DNA of 64,000 nucleotides from Peromyscus leucopus (taxonomy: Eukaryota > Chordata > Mammalia > Rodentia > Cricetidae). The DNA is taken from contig NC_051083.1 in assembly GCF_004664715.2 (NCBI RefSeq), positions 95,261,920 through 95,325,919 of the forward strand, read 5' to 3'. Both the position numbers and the translations under genes were made by a program. Under the pieces are notes generated by a model, which ran no database searches, had not been told where the DNA came from, and saw only the letters and a program-made list of their open reading frames with translations. Shown one piece after another: positions 53,334 through 64,000 of this stretch (its first letter is position 1; each line of letters begins with the position of its first letter).

Positions 53334-53526
53334 CTTGTAGACATCATGACTACCAATGATGGCATCAAAGAGTGTGTACAGGTCATTCAGAAGATCCACC
53401 ACTTCAATGGGCTCACTCATGGCTGAGATGGTGGTGAAGCCCACAATGTCACTGAAGTACAAGGTGACCAAGTCAAATCCCTCAGGTTCAACTGTGCAGC
53501 CCTTTTTGAGGGATTCAGCAACTGAT
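53334..53526 (-). CDS. GUCY2F: GUCY2F exon 14: start of cyclase catalytic domain
   Basis: 193 bp; supplies the third base of a split codon and ends in phase 0 at the Lys before VETIG. It reads SVAESLKKG, then [20 protein letters not shown] and [16 protein letters not shown], roughly residues 863-927. The aspartate of YFSDIVGFT is one of the two that bind the catalytic Mg2+ ions in class III cyclases. The SMSEP-like helix contributes to the dimer interface. Acceptor reads acttttcag and donor gtatgt. Only 719 bp of intron separates it from exon 13. Confidence 0.96.
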
Positions 53527-54246
53527 CTGAAAAGTAGACATAGCTATTCCTAAGAAGAGATTAGCCTCCTTATGTAGCACACACTAAAGACAATTTCTCT
53601 AAAAATCACTTTCAGGTAAATGGTGAGAAAGAGTTTCACCTGGGTAAGGCATATATTGAGTACAAAGAATGTGTCAGGTGCTGGGCCAGGTGCTGGAATA
53701 TAACATTGAGAAGACAGATCTGGTCTCTGTCTCCATGGAGTTTCTTAAACTCCCAGGGCTTCTACCTTACCCTCTCTCTTTGGAGTAATGTTCCCTGTTA
53801 GTTTTCCACAAGACTAGTTTTAGCAATGATCTCCTTGAAGACCATATTACTTGGGGTGGGTGGGCAATGGAAATTCTAGCAACAGATAAGGGAGAAAGTC
53901 CCCTGGAAATAGGCCTGCTTCTTCTCTTTAAGAACTCCTGTTATTTGTTTTATTCTTAAATTGGCCATCCTCTTGGCTCAGTCATGAAGTAAGATATAGA
54001 AAAACCAAGCCCCCCCAAACGGAAATGATCATTATGTTCCATAGGAAGTAGGGAATTAGGATGTATGTTCTGTTTCCTTGCTTTCCAATTCTACTTTGAT
54101 TTGAAGGCGTGACTCAAAGCCATTGGGAATAGAAAGGGTGACGGACAGGGGGAGGGAACAGTTAGTTGATGGGTAACTTCTTTCTTCTTTTTTTAAATGG
54201 AACACACTGCTATAATGATTCACACTCCTCGGGTATTCACACATAC
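53527..54246 (-). other. GUCY2F intron 13 (0.7 kb)
   Basis: Contains a fragment of the ancient mammalian repeat (ggtgctgggccaggtgctgg, 53655-53760). Nothing else seen. Confidence 0.85.
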
Positions 54247-54410
54247 AGTGGCAGCATCTGTGTTAGAAGCTTTTCCGTTTTCTGTTTTTCAATTTCCAGT
54301 TCTTCAGTCCGTTCCCGGATCAAATCTTCCAAGTTGCTAGAATACTGCTCCAACATCCGAAGCATAGAATCAATAATATTAGTCTTTTTCCCTTTATTGA
54401 AAGTTTTAAA
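54247..54410 (-). CDS. GUCY2F: GUCY2F exon 13: dimerisation coiled-coil linker
   Basis: 164 bp, starting in phase 0 and ending in phase 2. It starts [20 protein letters not shown] and continues to [19 protein letters not shown] and a final LLTQMLP, roughly residues 809-862. This is the helical linker that pairs two monomers and transmits the signal from the pseudokinase domain to the catalytic domain. The arginine in LIRERTEE corresponds to GUCY2D Arg838, the well-known dominant cone-rod dystrophy position in the paralogue, and is conserved here. The exon ends CCACT before a gtatgt donor; joined to the next exon this makes Leu where GUCY2D has Pro (see findings). Acceptor reads cttttag. Confidence 0.95.
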
Positions 54411-56403
54411 CTAAAAGTAAAAGAGAAAGAAGAGCCTATGACTACATGAGCCCCAAACTCAATACTGATGGAGCAGGCCTCACCACAAATCTTTTCCTCT
54501 GAAGGGCCACATCAGCAGAAATGAGCCCAGATATAAATAGGAAAGGTCTCATTGTCACCCTGCTCCATTCACAGAGCACTTTCCATTCCATAGCCCCCAA
54601 AATTTCCTCCCTTACTCCTGATTCTTTCGAGCCTGAGCACAGAGGTTCAGAGCAAGACATTCCAGTTCTGAAATGCTATAACAATAGTAGCCAGTTTTAA
54701 GGAAATAGGGTTTGGTCTAGAGCCCAGGTCAATTGTGGGTAACATAAGGAGAAATAGGGCAGGAATTGATGTTTTATCATTGAAGTTATTAACCTACAAA
54801 ACCACCCTTATCCTCAAATGATACAGTGTTGTCAAAGACGGTCTTGACTACACAGAGTGTTCCAAATATAACATGGCAAAATTTCCCTCTACTTCTTCCC
54901 ATGTGATCCAATACTAAATGGTTCCATCTAGTATCTGCCTTTCATATCAGTCAGGGTCATGTAGAAGTTTGGCTAGTTTTGGCCTGTGTTGTTCCTTGAT
55001 TTCTAAGAGGTTGCTGCTTGGTATGAATGTTCAATAATCCTCTCCAGACCTTGTCCATCTGCAAAGAGCTTAGTAACAGAAGCACTACAATCATGAGATG
55101 GTAGCTCCCTCCATGATGTTATAGTCACCATGTTCAGAACCAGAAAATATTGGTAGTGGCTTTGCTGGGTAGACTATGAAGGTTCTGCCCAACAAAATTT
55201 CTACAGCATGGCCACACATGCTCTGTATAGCACTCCTTGCCCCAAGGTGGACAGTAGAAGGTTCCTTCTAAAATCTGTCCTCATCTATATGTCCACAAAG
55301 ATGCGAAGCAGCCAGTTCAAATCCTCTGGGCTCCCCCCATAGCCTCACTTAGAGAAGCTCATTCACCTCTTTGCGTTTAAGCTGTATTAGATGAAGGAAG
55401 CAAGGAGGCTACACTTGTCATCAGACAGACTAAACTTCCAGTAAAGCATTTTAGTGAGGGTAGCCCCAGTAATGCTTTGTTTGAAAGTTGCATGATGGGC
55501 ACTCTTACTATCTATCAGCAACTTCTCTCCTGCCTTCTGAAATAACATCTTTAGCATCAACACAAGGACAAATGGTTTTTCCTCCTGCCTCACAGTAAGT
55601 TTTTAGAAATGTGACCTTTATGGTCCTTTGCTTTTTCCATACCATTGAACACCTGTTTGAGTGTCCTCAAGAACTCTAGCCAGACTAATGGACTTCCATT
55701 GTTAGCTGGAGGACACGGATGACTTCCAAAGCAGGGCCCTCTCAGGCTTTCAGTCCAAGTCTTTCTCTTTTCCGCCTCAGGTACCTGCCAGTCACAAAGC
55801 AACTGAGTGCTGGACTCTAGCCAGCCTCAAAAGCTTCTCTCCCAGAGCTGACACAGCACTCACGGAGAGCACCCACAATTTCTGTAGCATGCAAGTCAAC
55901 AAGGCTTAGACTGCATATGCCAACAGAGGAACTCTGTCTTGTCTTCCACCCTCTTCCTAGCTCTGACTCTAGGAAAACTATCACCATCTTTAGAAATACA
56001 ATATCTTAAGGAGAGGGGTTATCACTTTCCATGCACCCATTCCCTCCAGTAGCTCTCAGGAAACCTAAGAAATCTAGTTTTATGTTCTACACGAACAACC
56101 TTTCAAACAAGACGTATTTTTTATGACCCTACATAAACAACCTGGCATCACCTAAATACTATACTCAAAAGAGTTCCTTAGAAACACTGATAGCTGTGTG
56201 AGAAGTACCACATGTGCCAGGACCATCATAGAGGATGTACTGGTCTTATTCCAGGCCTAAGGACCTCAAAGCCAGTCCTGGGCTGCTTCTTAAAGAGGAA
56301 TGTCCTTTCCCTTTGTAAGGAGCCCCTTCTGCAATATAAGGACCCAACGAGTTTAGCCTCAGAGAGGCAAACTACGGGGTAATTATAATTTTAGTAGATT
56401 TAC
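54411..56403 (-). other. GUCY2F intron 12
   Basis: 2.0 kb of largely unique sequence; no SINE, no further exon recognised. Confidence 0.8.
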
Positions 56404-56552
56404 CTGGTTAAATATTTCATCAAAAGTTGGTCGTTGTTCTGCAGCCTCAGCCCAGCATTGCTTCATCAGCTGGAGACATTCTGGAGGGGCATACTCAGGA
56501 GAAACCACAGGTCTATACACAGGGGGAGGCTTTTGAAGTCTGTCTATGATTT
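56404..56552 (-). CDS. GUCY2F: GUCY2F exon 12: end of pseudokinase domain
   Basis: 149 bp. It completes the split Glu codon and ends in phase 0. The product carries PPPVYRPVVSPEYAPPE, then a CW pair and RPTFDEIF, the conserved arginine of kinase subdomain XI, roughly residues 759-808. The PPP and PEYAPPE stretches are typical of membrane guanylyl cyclases just before the linker. Acceptor reads ccttgtcag and donor gtaaat. It lies 3.1 kb downstream (in transcript sense) of the previous exon. Sequence intact. Confidence 0.95.
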
Positions 56553-57054
56553 CTGACAAGGCACAAAAAGAGAAAAGTTTGTGAATCAGGAGAAGTGCAC
56601 CAGGATTCAGCAGAGAGCTAAATCTCAGCCAAGAAAGGGATTTGTCAGGAGAAAAGATGAAGGGACCTTTTCTTTAATTTCTCCTCAGATAGCTTTAATG
56701 TTGAGTACATCTCAGGAAAGGCCTTTTGGAAAAAGAGTGAGAAACTGATCAGTTGGACTCTTGTTACCATGCTATCCTGCTTCTGCTAGGTTATAGATGC
56801 AGTTTATGATGCCAATTCCAATAGGGCAGCTTCAGTATCCTGTCCTCTTCACCTGTCCCGAAGTCCCCTCATAATTACCACAACAAAGACACTGAGCCCT
56901 CTCTGTGAGCCTATATCCAGCCAAGGTTCATGCATTGGTTCCTAGGATAATCACTAAACAAAGGGAATTAAAAACAACAGTGAACAATTCGGGGCCTTAT
57001 TAAGACTCTCATGGCTGTTGGTCAATGAATGCTGCTTAGAGTGGAAAATCTATT

Positions 57055-57265
57055 ATACACCAAGCTATAGAATGGGCACTTGGCATGTGTTTGTTGTTTA
57101 ATTGGATGCTCAGCACAAACAGGTGAGGTGGGTGCTCTTATTCTTCCTGTAGATGATAAAACTGGAACATACAAAGTAAGTAACTTGCCAGAAATCACAT
57201 GGGTAGTGACAGAGTTCAGGTCAGAACCCAAGCTATCTCCGTCTATTACACTGCTCCGCTTCCAA
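57055..57265 (+). mobile_element. MIR SINE
   Basis: tcctgtagatgataaaactg, aagtaagtaacttgccagaa, gtcagaacccaagctatctc in MIR consensus order. Confidence 0.8.
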
Positions 57266-57439
57266 ATGTCTCAGGTCTCAAACTGCAAGATCACAGAACC
57301 CCTATATAGAGCCAAAAGTCTTCAGTGGCCAAAGGCTTAGTTTATCCATACCGAGTCTTTTTCCAAAAGCAGAAAACTCTTTATAAATAGGAGAAAATCA
57401 TTAGCTCCCAATGTCCCCATCAACTCATACTGAGCCTCA

Positions 57440-57760
57440 AACTCATTTTTCTGCTTCTAGCCTTAACTTCTCCAAACCATTCTAAAAACATGTATCTGGT
57501 CATGTAACTTTCTAGTTCAAAATGCCTCCATGACTTCTATTTCCAACAGAATAAAGTCCAAGCTCCTTAACATGGCCCTGACTATTTCTTCAGACTTGCT
57601 ACCCATCCCAAGTCTCCTCTCCACCACCACCCTCAACTTTTAACCTCTGCATCCACCACCAAACTTTGACTGTCTTTTCTACCTCTGCATTGACCATAAG
57701 CCTTCAGTAGTGCTACTGCATATCCTAATGCGTGATGCTAGCCTCCAGGGAAGGAGTTCT
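57440..57760 (-). mobile_element. L2 fragment, antisense
   Basis: aatgcctccatgacttctat, aataaagtccaagctcctta and acatggccctgactatttct match the antisense L2 3' end. Confidence 0.7.
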
Positions 57761-59137
57761 GCTCCTGCTTCTCATTTCTCTCAGCTCCTTGTATAGCACA
57801 GCTTCTTTAACCCAGAGTAGCTTGTAATGGAGCTTCCAGTGCCATAGATTCCGTGGGAACGAACCCCTTGGAAAATGACTTCTCCAGGAAGTCTACTTTT
57901 TTGTCATGACGTATGTAGTTGACTTGGTCACTTCTCTGCTGAGGCCCAGCATGGCTTATTCCCTTGAGGATTTCACAGTCCAAGGAGATAAGCAATGAAA
58001 AATATTACAAATGCTTTAGCAGATACAGAGAGATACAGGTAAGAACAAAGAGGATGCACACTGAACAAGTCAAAGGAGAATTTCCAGCATTGGTGGCAGG
58101 AGTTGCATGAGCCAAGTGGGAAGAAAGTGAGGAAATTCCAGACATTATGAATGGCATGTGCAAAGGCAAAGAGGTGGGGGAAACCATGTACTCTCAAGGC
58201 ACTAGAATACTAGAAGTGACAAAGGGTAAACACAGGCAGGAAGTGGATGGAATATGAAGGGCCATTACGCCACATGTGGAGCCTGGGCTTCATTCGGAAA
58301 GAGATGAAGAAAAGTTGGAGGGCATTAAACACAGTGTGGCATGGAATGCTGACTGTGGCAAAAGACAGCTACATAACTTAGTAATATTTCCTACGTCTTT
58401 AAAACCATTTACTTTGAAGTAAATTTAGACTTCCAGAAAAATTGTAGTAGTACTCAGTGATTACCTGCATACTTCTCAATGAGCTTACTGTAATGTTAAC
58501 ACAAAATACCATTGAGGACATTGGTATTTGTCTAGTGCTATTACTACAGTCCTTATCTGGATTCTGTCAATGTTTCCTCTAATGTATTTTTTTTCTGTTC
58601 CACAATCCAATTCCAGATCTTTTTCTGCATGTAATTGTTGTGTCTCAATCTCTTCCAATCTGTGACAATTCTTCATTCTTTTCCTGTCATTCATGATTTA
58701 GATACACTTGATCAGGATTGGCCATTTATTCATTTATTTATAAATTCCACACTGGCCTGGAACTTGCCATCCCCCTGCCTTGATCTCCCAAGAACTAGGA
58801 TAACAAGACTGTGTTGCTATGCCCAGGTGCTATTATCCCCACAAGGTTATTTTGTAGCATGTCTTTCAACTAGCATTTATCTGAAGCTCTCTAGTGATTA
58901 GGCTGAGGTTATTCTTGGCTTTTGTTTTTGTTGTTGTTGTCAAGAACCTTACACCACAAAAGTGCTATACATACCTTAGTATGAAATAGCACAAAGGTGA
59001 TATACTATCTTACTGCATCATGTCAGGTGTACATGATGTAGCTGTGTCTTAACCTTGACCACTTGGTTAAGGTGATGTCACCAGGAGCCTCAACTTATAA
59101 ACTTACTATTTTTCCATTTGTAGTTACTAAGCATCTT

Positions 59138-59185
59138 CCAAGATCAGATGAGACAGGGCGCGTTCAGAGCGGTATGGCCGTAGAC
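59138..59185 (-). pseudogene. Tailless 5S rRNA retropseudogene (5' 48 nt)
   Basis: On the minus strand, 59185 starts GTCTACGGCCATACC, then GAACGCGCCC and CTCATCTGATCTTGG, matching 5S rRNA positions 1-48 with about seven changes. It stops abruptly and has no A-tail. agttactaagcatctt flanks it at 59122-59137 and 59186-59201, an exact 16-bp duplication, so it arrived by L1-type reverse transcription of a 3'-truncated 5S RNA. Confidence 0.9.
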
Positions 59186-59689
59186 AGTTACTAAGCATCT
59201 TGGAAGCTCATACTCAGACTATGCAGCTAACTTGTTTCCTTTAAAATCTCCACTAACTGATTTTATTCTTCATTGACAGATCTTACCTAACACTCATGTG
59301 TTTCGGTGGGAGACAGGCAAGAAAAATCTGTGGCATTGCTACATGAAAAGACTGGCATCATGGAGTATCATGAGCAGTACTAAAGTACTTGATAAGAAGT
59401 ATCTCAGAAGAGCAGAAGTACTGCGTGATGGGGGTAGTGCAGACTAGAAAACTGACAGAGGTCCTAAAGTCCCTGGATTATATGTGAGTTTGTAAAAGGA
59501 CCAGCTTCCTGGGTGAGAAAATTTCTTCCAGACGCTAAAACTGTCTGGCTCCAAGCCCTACCTTCATGTAACAGACAAGAGCAGCTCTTTGCAGAGTAGC
59601 AGGCTGTTAACACAGTCTTCCAGCAAATGGTGACCTGCTGATACGGGACACAGTGGGCCCCTAGTACCCTTTTCTCACTTTCGGCTTAC

Positions 59690-59839
59690 CTCTGGCAGGC
59701 AGATCCATCATGCAGAAAGGAGCACCCCGGACCATCACTTCTTGCATGATGATGGCAAAGCTATAGACGTCTCCGGCAAATGAACCTAACCTGATGCCCC
59801 TAGGGGCTCTTAACAGTTCAGGGGCCGTCCACAGCAGCT
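59690..59839 (-). CDS. GUCY2F: GUCY2F exon 11: pseudokinase C-lobe
   Basis: First in-window exon (150 bp). It begins with the last two bases of a split Glu codon and ends with the first base of the next split Glu codon (phase 1). It encodes [10 protein letters not shown], the APE motif of kinase subdomain VIII, followed by [13 protein letters not shown], which matches subdomain IX, roughly residues 709-758 of a protein of about 1108. In retinal cyclases this kinase-homology domain does not phosphorylate substrates; it folds on the cytoplasmic side of the membrane and takes part in regulation by GCAP and RD3. Acceptor reads ttctttgcag and donor reads gtaagc on the minus strand. No lesion is seen. 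The preceding exon was not found up to 64000. Confidence 0.95.
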
Positions 59840-61708
59840 CTGCAAAGAAAGAATTATCTAATAAATGCGAGGAGGATTAACTGACATCTGCAATGCCCTA
59901 CAGGGCTCTGAGGGTGCTGTTTTATTAACTGCTTTATATTTTTATTAGACAGACTGGCATGCTAGTGCCCCTCAGGGTCTGAATCTATTAATATAAGTGA
60001 TTACACACAGACAGAGAAAACTACTCTCTCCACCGCCCGCCCCCCCCCCCCAAACCATGCAGCAAGACACAGTATAAAGGCGTGGGGAAGGTCAGGACAC
60101 CAGAAGTGAAGGCACTATCTGATGCTTGCTTTCGTGCTCTCTTGAGTCTGCAAGTCGCAGTTGGCAGGTTTCCATGGAAAGGCAAGGGCAGTGCCAGACT
60201 GGTTGCCATGGATCTGCCGCTCGCTAAGATCTATATGTGTCTGGTAATTTGATTGTGCCGGGGCTCAGGGATTCACAACTTGCTTTCTCCAGGTCTTCTC
60301 TGCAAGGATTAGAACACCCTCAGGCCTCTGGTGTTCCTTGCAGAGCCAAAAGGTACAGCAGCTACATACCTGACTCTGCAAATATTTATTGAGTATCTAC
60401 TATGTAGCAGTCACTGTGCTGGGGGGGGGGGGATGGTGCACATGAAGCAAACCTTCACTCCCCCAAGAAGAGTTTACAGACCAGAGGACAAGACAGCCAT
60501 GTGCATTCCTTATTGCAATACAAGAGGGTTAGTGATGAGAAGCACTGTATGGCACACGGAAGTGAATCTATTAAAAACCAAATTGGAGTAATGGCTGGGT
60601 TCTGCCGAACCTTAGGCCCTGCACGGGGTAAAAGTTTATCTCTGCTCCCATAGTTTAGCAGTCAGAACATCGAACATTTTTGTAGCAGGCACCTTAAAAT
60701 ATAAAGAAATTGATTTTATTATATAAAAGAGGAAGTCAAAAGAGGAGGCAGGGGTTTTTGTTATTGTTGTTTTTGAGCTATATATATAAAAAAAACATCA
60801 TTTCTCTGAGTTAAAAAATTGGTTGAATATGGGTAATTTCATCAGATTTAAACTAACAAACAACTGAGCTGGCTAAATTAATCCAGGAAGACTTCCTGGA
60901 AAAGTTCAATCTCAAATGTGCTCATTAAGAAGGTCAAGGGTGCAGCTTCGGGAGCCGAGAGGTGAGGGCTTTGCAGGCAGAAAGAACAGTATGTGCAAAG
61001 GAACAAGAGGCAGAAAGGAGCAAATTGCGGGTGGTGGCAAGGTGGTAAGCAGATTAGTGGAGGGCTGAAGACAAGGGCTCTGGGAAGGAATAATGAGAAA
61101 GGAGAAATGGGGCTGGTGAAGTGGGGGGAGGAGGGGGCTGAAGAATGGGGGCAGAAGGTGAGAGGCCCTGAGAGCCAAATGAAGGCATTTGGAGTGAATA
61201 CAAAAGGCAGTGGGGGTGCTGGAGCTGAAGAGGGATTTGATGAAAACCCTGTTTGGGAAGATTAATCTGGCAGTCTGCACAAGCCGGGTGGAAGGAGAAA
61301 GGCTGGAGTCAGGGAGATGGGCTAGGAAGCTCCTGCACCGTGCACCGAGAGCTCGCCTCCGTGAGGTGAGCGGGACCTGAGTGGGGGTGGGGTGCAGCAG
61401 CGAAGCGGGGAACCAAATACACTGAGGGGCTCCAATGGAAAAGGAAGTGACAGGGTCAGATACCTCCTCCCTGGGCTTCAGGAAGGAGGAGTTAGAGGAA
61501 CCGTGTTTATGTCCAAACTGGAAAGCTGGAGAATGCCTGCTAAGGGGTCTAGAAGCTGGGGCCAGGGCTAGGGCTGGTGATGGCTACATTTTTATCACGT
61601 TCAGTGTGGGCTTATTAGGAAGGGAGCCTAGGAGACAAGTTCCTGCGAAGCAAGAAGGTGAGTAGAAAAGAGATTATTTCTTTTGTTAGTAAAAATCCAG
61701 GAAAGAGA

Positions 61709-61857
61709 GCTGGGCGGTGGTGGTGCACGCCTTTAATCCCAGCACTCGGGAGGCAGAGCCAGGTGGATCTCTGTGAGTTCGAGGCCAGCCTGGGCTACCA
61801 AGTGAGTTCCAGGAAAGGCGCAAAGCTACACAGAGGAACCCTGTCTCGAAAAAAAAA
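61709..61857 (+). mobile_element. B1 SINE with 18-bp target duplication
   Basis: gctgggcggtggtggtgcac head; flanked exactly by aaaaatccaggaaagaga at 61691-61708 and 61858-61875. Confidence 0.96.
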
Positions 61858-62879
61858 AAAAATCCAGGAAAGAGAAGTGTAGCCTTATTTTTAGACAACC
61901 ATGGTGAAGAGGCCTGAACAAAAACTTCTAGACTTGGTCTTCTTCATGTGCTCATCTTCTCACTTTGCCTTTCAAGTGTCTTTTCCCAGGAACAGGCACC
62001 TCTGACTTCCAACTCAACACCCACCTCTGTGACAGTCCCTGGTACACTCACAACAGAGGTCCACTCATGGTGGTGGTTTGCTTTTATGTCTCCCTTCCTA
62101 GAAAAACGTATTTACAAAAAAAAAAAAAAAAAAAAAAAAAAATGACTGAATGATCCTTTAGTCCAAGGAATGTCTTCCCTGACTGTGAGATTTCAAACAG
62201 AGGAAGTTGAGGAGGGAGCGCCAGAGTGGATACTTGAAAGCAAAATCAAAAATGGCACTTGTTTCTGGCATGCTCTCCCTGCACATCTAAAAGCATGAGA
62301 CGGGGAAACAAGCAAACTGTCTGGTAAAAGCTCAGTTATTAAATACAATCATCACCAAATAGGACTTTCAGAAAGCACTGGCCTGTACATTGCTAATGGC
62401 TAAAATGAGCTTGGATCTGGACTACACTACAGTCAAGAGTGAGCAGTAAGGAACACACCTCCCCATCTTCCAACCCATGCCCACTTCCTCGTGTCCTCTC
62501 CAGAACCATGTAAGAGTCACTAGCTACCATTACACATGGGCCGTCCGAAAGGGGAGGAAAGTTACTTAGGCTTCTTTTGTGTTGGCTACAGGCACGACTT
62601 ACTCTGAACTTGTCATACTGATAAAGTCAACTTTGAAGAACCATGACGATATAGCATTAAAAAAAAAAAAAAGAAAAGAAAAGAAAACAGAACTGGAAGT
62701 CAAGAGATCTGGGTTTATAAATCCCAGCTTGACTACTAATCAATTTATTTTTTCTGAACCTCAAGTTTCCCAAAGCAGAAGTTGAGCGAGATGACTTTCA
62801 AAGACTGACCATTTACAAGGCTCTATAAGCCTCATCGTTTAAGATGGAGATCAGCTCCATTGTTTCTTTTTTTCTCATT

Positions 62880-63470
62880 CATTCATTAATCTAACAACTA
62901 TTTATTCTGCCAGACACTGTGAAGTTACCAAAGGACTCAAACCTGCTTCTTATCTCCATGGAGTTTATAATTTGGATATGGGGAATAGACAACTGAGTAG
63001 ATAAGTATTACTAAGAAAGTACAAATCCACAATAAATTTGGAGACCTTAAAGATCTTGAAGAGAGCAACTTAGCTGGGTGTCAGGGGTCACAGGAAACCT
63101 CTTGATACAGCAGTACTTACACTGAGTCCTAAAGGAAGAGGACTTAGCTATGCTCAGATAAGTGTTTGTGACAACGAGAAAGGAAGAGTATCCTAGGCAG
63201 AAAGCATAGCATGTGTGGGAGGGCTGAAAGAAAGAGACAGCTTGACGTACATAAACAACCTGAAGGAGTTCATCAGGGAAGAGATAGAGGAGAAATGGTT
63301 AAGCTCAAATCAAGTAAGACTTATGTCAGTCATGTAAAAGAATTTGAATTTTACCCTAAAGGCAATGGGAAGTCATTCAGTGAGGGACACTTATAACAAA
63401 ATCAGATTTGCAGTCTAGAAAGTTCCCTCTGGCTATAGTATGTAAGTAATAGACACCAATTTGGACAGTG
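62880..63470 (+). repeat. Ancient mammalian interspersed repeat
   Basis: Shows tctccatggagtttataatt, aatttgaattttaccctaaa, gcaatgggaagtcattcagt, gaaagttccctctggctata. The same family recurs at 21560, 28180, 47540-49640, 53655, 57990 and 60340. I know the consensus but do not assign its class. Confidence 0.6.
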
Positions 63471-63533
63471 GAGTAAAATAAGGGTGAGAAACCAAGGTAC
63501 AGACAGAGACAGTAGACAGGACACAGCCACAGC

Positions 63534-63536
<3 letters not shown>

Positions 63537-63579
<43 letters not shown>
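63537..63579 (+). repeat. (AC)21 microsatellite
   Basis: Perfect AC run; the antisense ORF full of VCVCVC is an artefact. Confidence 0.98.
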
Positions 63580-63582
<3 letters not shown>

Positions 63583-64000
63583 GCATATACACCCCTATAG
63601 GCACAGCTCCACACAAACTGAAGAAATCCTTTCCCCACTTAAGACCAAATGTTCCTACAGTTGAAAGTTTTGCCAGTCTGTGAATTAAATGTGAATTAAA
63701 TGGAACTCTGGAAAAGTATTGTGTTTTACCTTTTCTCAATGTCTAATTTTTATAGAATGTTAAGTACCTGCCATCTCTGCAGCTATTATCCCAACACCCT
63801 ATTGTAAAGCAAGGCAAATGGCAAACTAGGCATTCAAACTAGAATTAGACAAGTAATTACCACACAGCTATGTCAGGGACAGGGGAAGGGAGAGGGAGCA
63901 GGAGAGGGGAAATATCACAGCTGTCACTATGATTTTTCAAGAGTTTCAACTCCTCCAAAACATGAATGGACAGAGAAGGAGAAAGCTGGGGTTTTTGACT

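Larger units (their letters stand above)
56553..59689 (-). other. GUCY2F intron 11
   Basis: 3.1 kb; MIR (57055-57265), antisense L2 (57440-57760), ancient repeat (57990-58380), B1 remnant (58740-58835, antisense) and the 5S retropseudogene. Confidence 0.85.
59840..64000 (-). other. GUCY2F intron 10 (partial)
   Basis: No upstream exon was recognised. Ancient mammalian repeat fragments at about 60340-61350 and 62880-63470 (gcaatgggaagtcattcagt, gaaagttccctctggctata), a B1, poly-A at 62115-62142, and (AC)n. Confidence 0.7.

Noticed and set aside
60912..61280. 122-codon minus ORF with proline/serine-rich sequence
   Set aside because: Lies in an ancient purine-rich interspersed repeat; antisense shadow.

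Overview
The window is mammalian nuclear DNA from a rodent, most likely a cricetid (deer mouse, vole or hamster relative). B1 and B2 SINEs of cricetid type, B3/B4 SINEs, rodent L1 3' ends and solo ERVK-type LTRs are scattered through it, along with long microsatellites. Species was judged by eye from SINE diagnostic sequence and is not proven.

The only protein-coding gene I can support is the 3' part of GUCY2F, the X-linked retinal guanylyl cyclase 2 (GC-F/RetGC2), on the minus strand. Nine consecutive coding exons lie between 59839 and 37258. Splice sites and phases all fit, there are no frameshifts or internal stops, and the exons encode about 400 C-terminal residues: the end of the pseudokinase domain, the coiled-coil linker, the complete cyclase catalytic domain and the tail ending in ...RQLVRNKP-stop. 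The extracellular, transmembrane and N-terminal kinase-homology exons, and the promoter, would lie beyond 64000. A splice donor follows the stop codon by one base, which predicts a non-coding 3' exon; the best candidate starts at 34170.

Layout: 1-34 kb appears intergenic. It holds a 5'-inverted L1 with target-site duplication (1983-3080), a solo LTR (4269-4748), L1 3' ends, B2s (including a tandem pair), a nested LTR-in-repeat (13095-13970), old L1s (16-18 kb), B4s, a 5S rRNA pseudogene (24192-24292), a long triplet-repeat polypyrimidine tract (27325-27494) and a URR1 MITE (about 32255). From 34 to 37 kb are the presumed 3' UTR exon and last intron. From 37 to 60 kb are the GUCY2F exons, with introns carrying B1/B2 SINEs, MIR, L2, an ancient mammalian repeat, a solo LTR, two (GA)n tracts close to exons, and a 48-bp tailless 5S rRNA retropseudogene. 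From 60 to 64 kb is the next upstream GUCY2F intron.

I did not find a novel multi-gene system. The most interesting items are the tailless 5S retropseudogene, the twin-primed L1, a 49/50 local duplication near 9.8/11.5 kb, an inverted/direct repeat cluster near 36 kb, reuse of one integration site by two B1s, and (CT)n tracts just upstream of two catalytic-domain exons.
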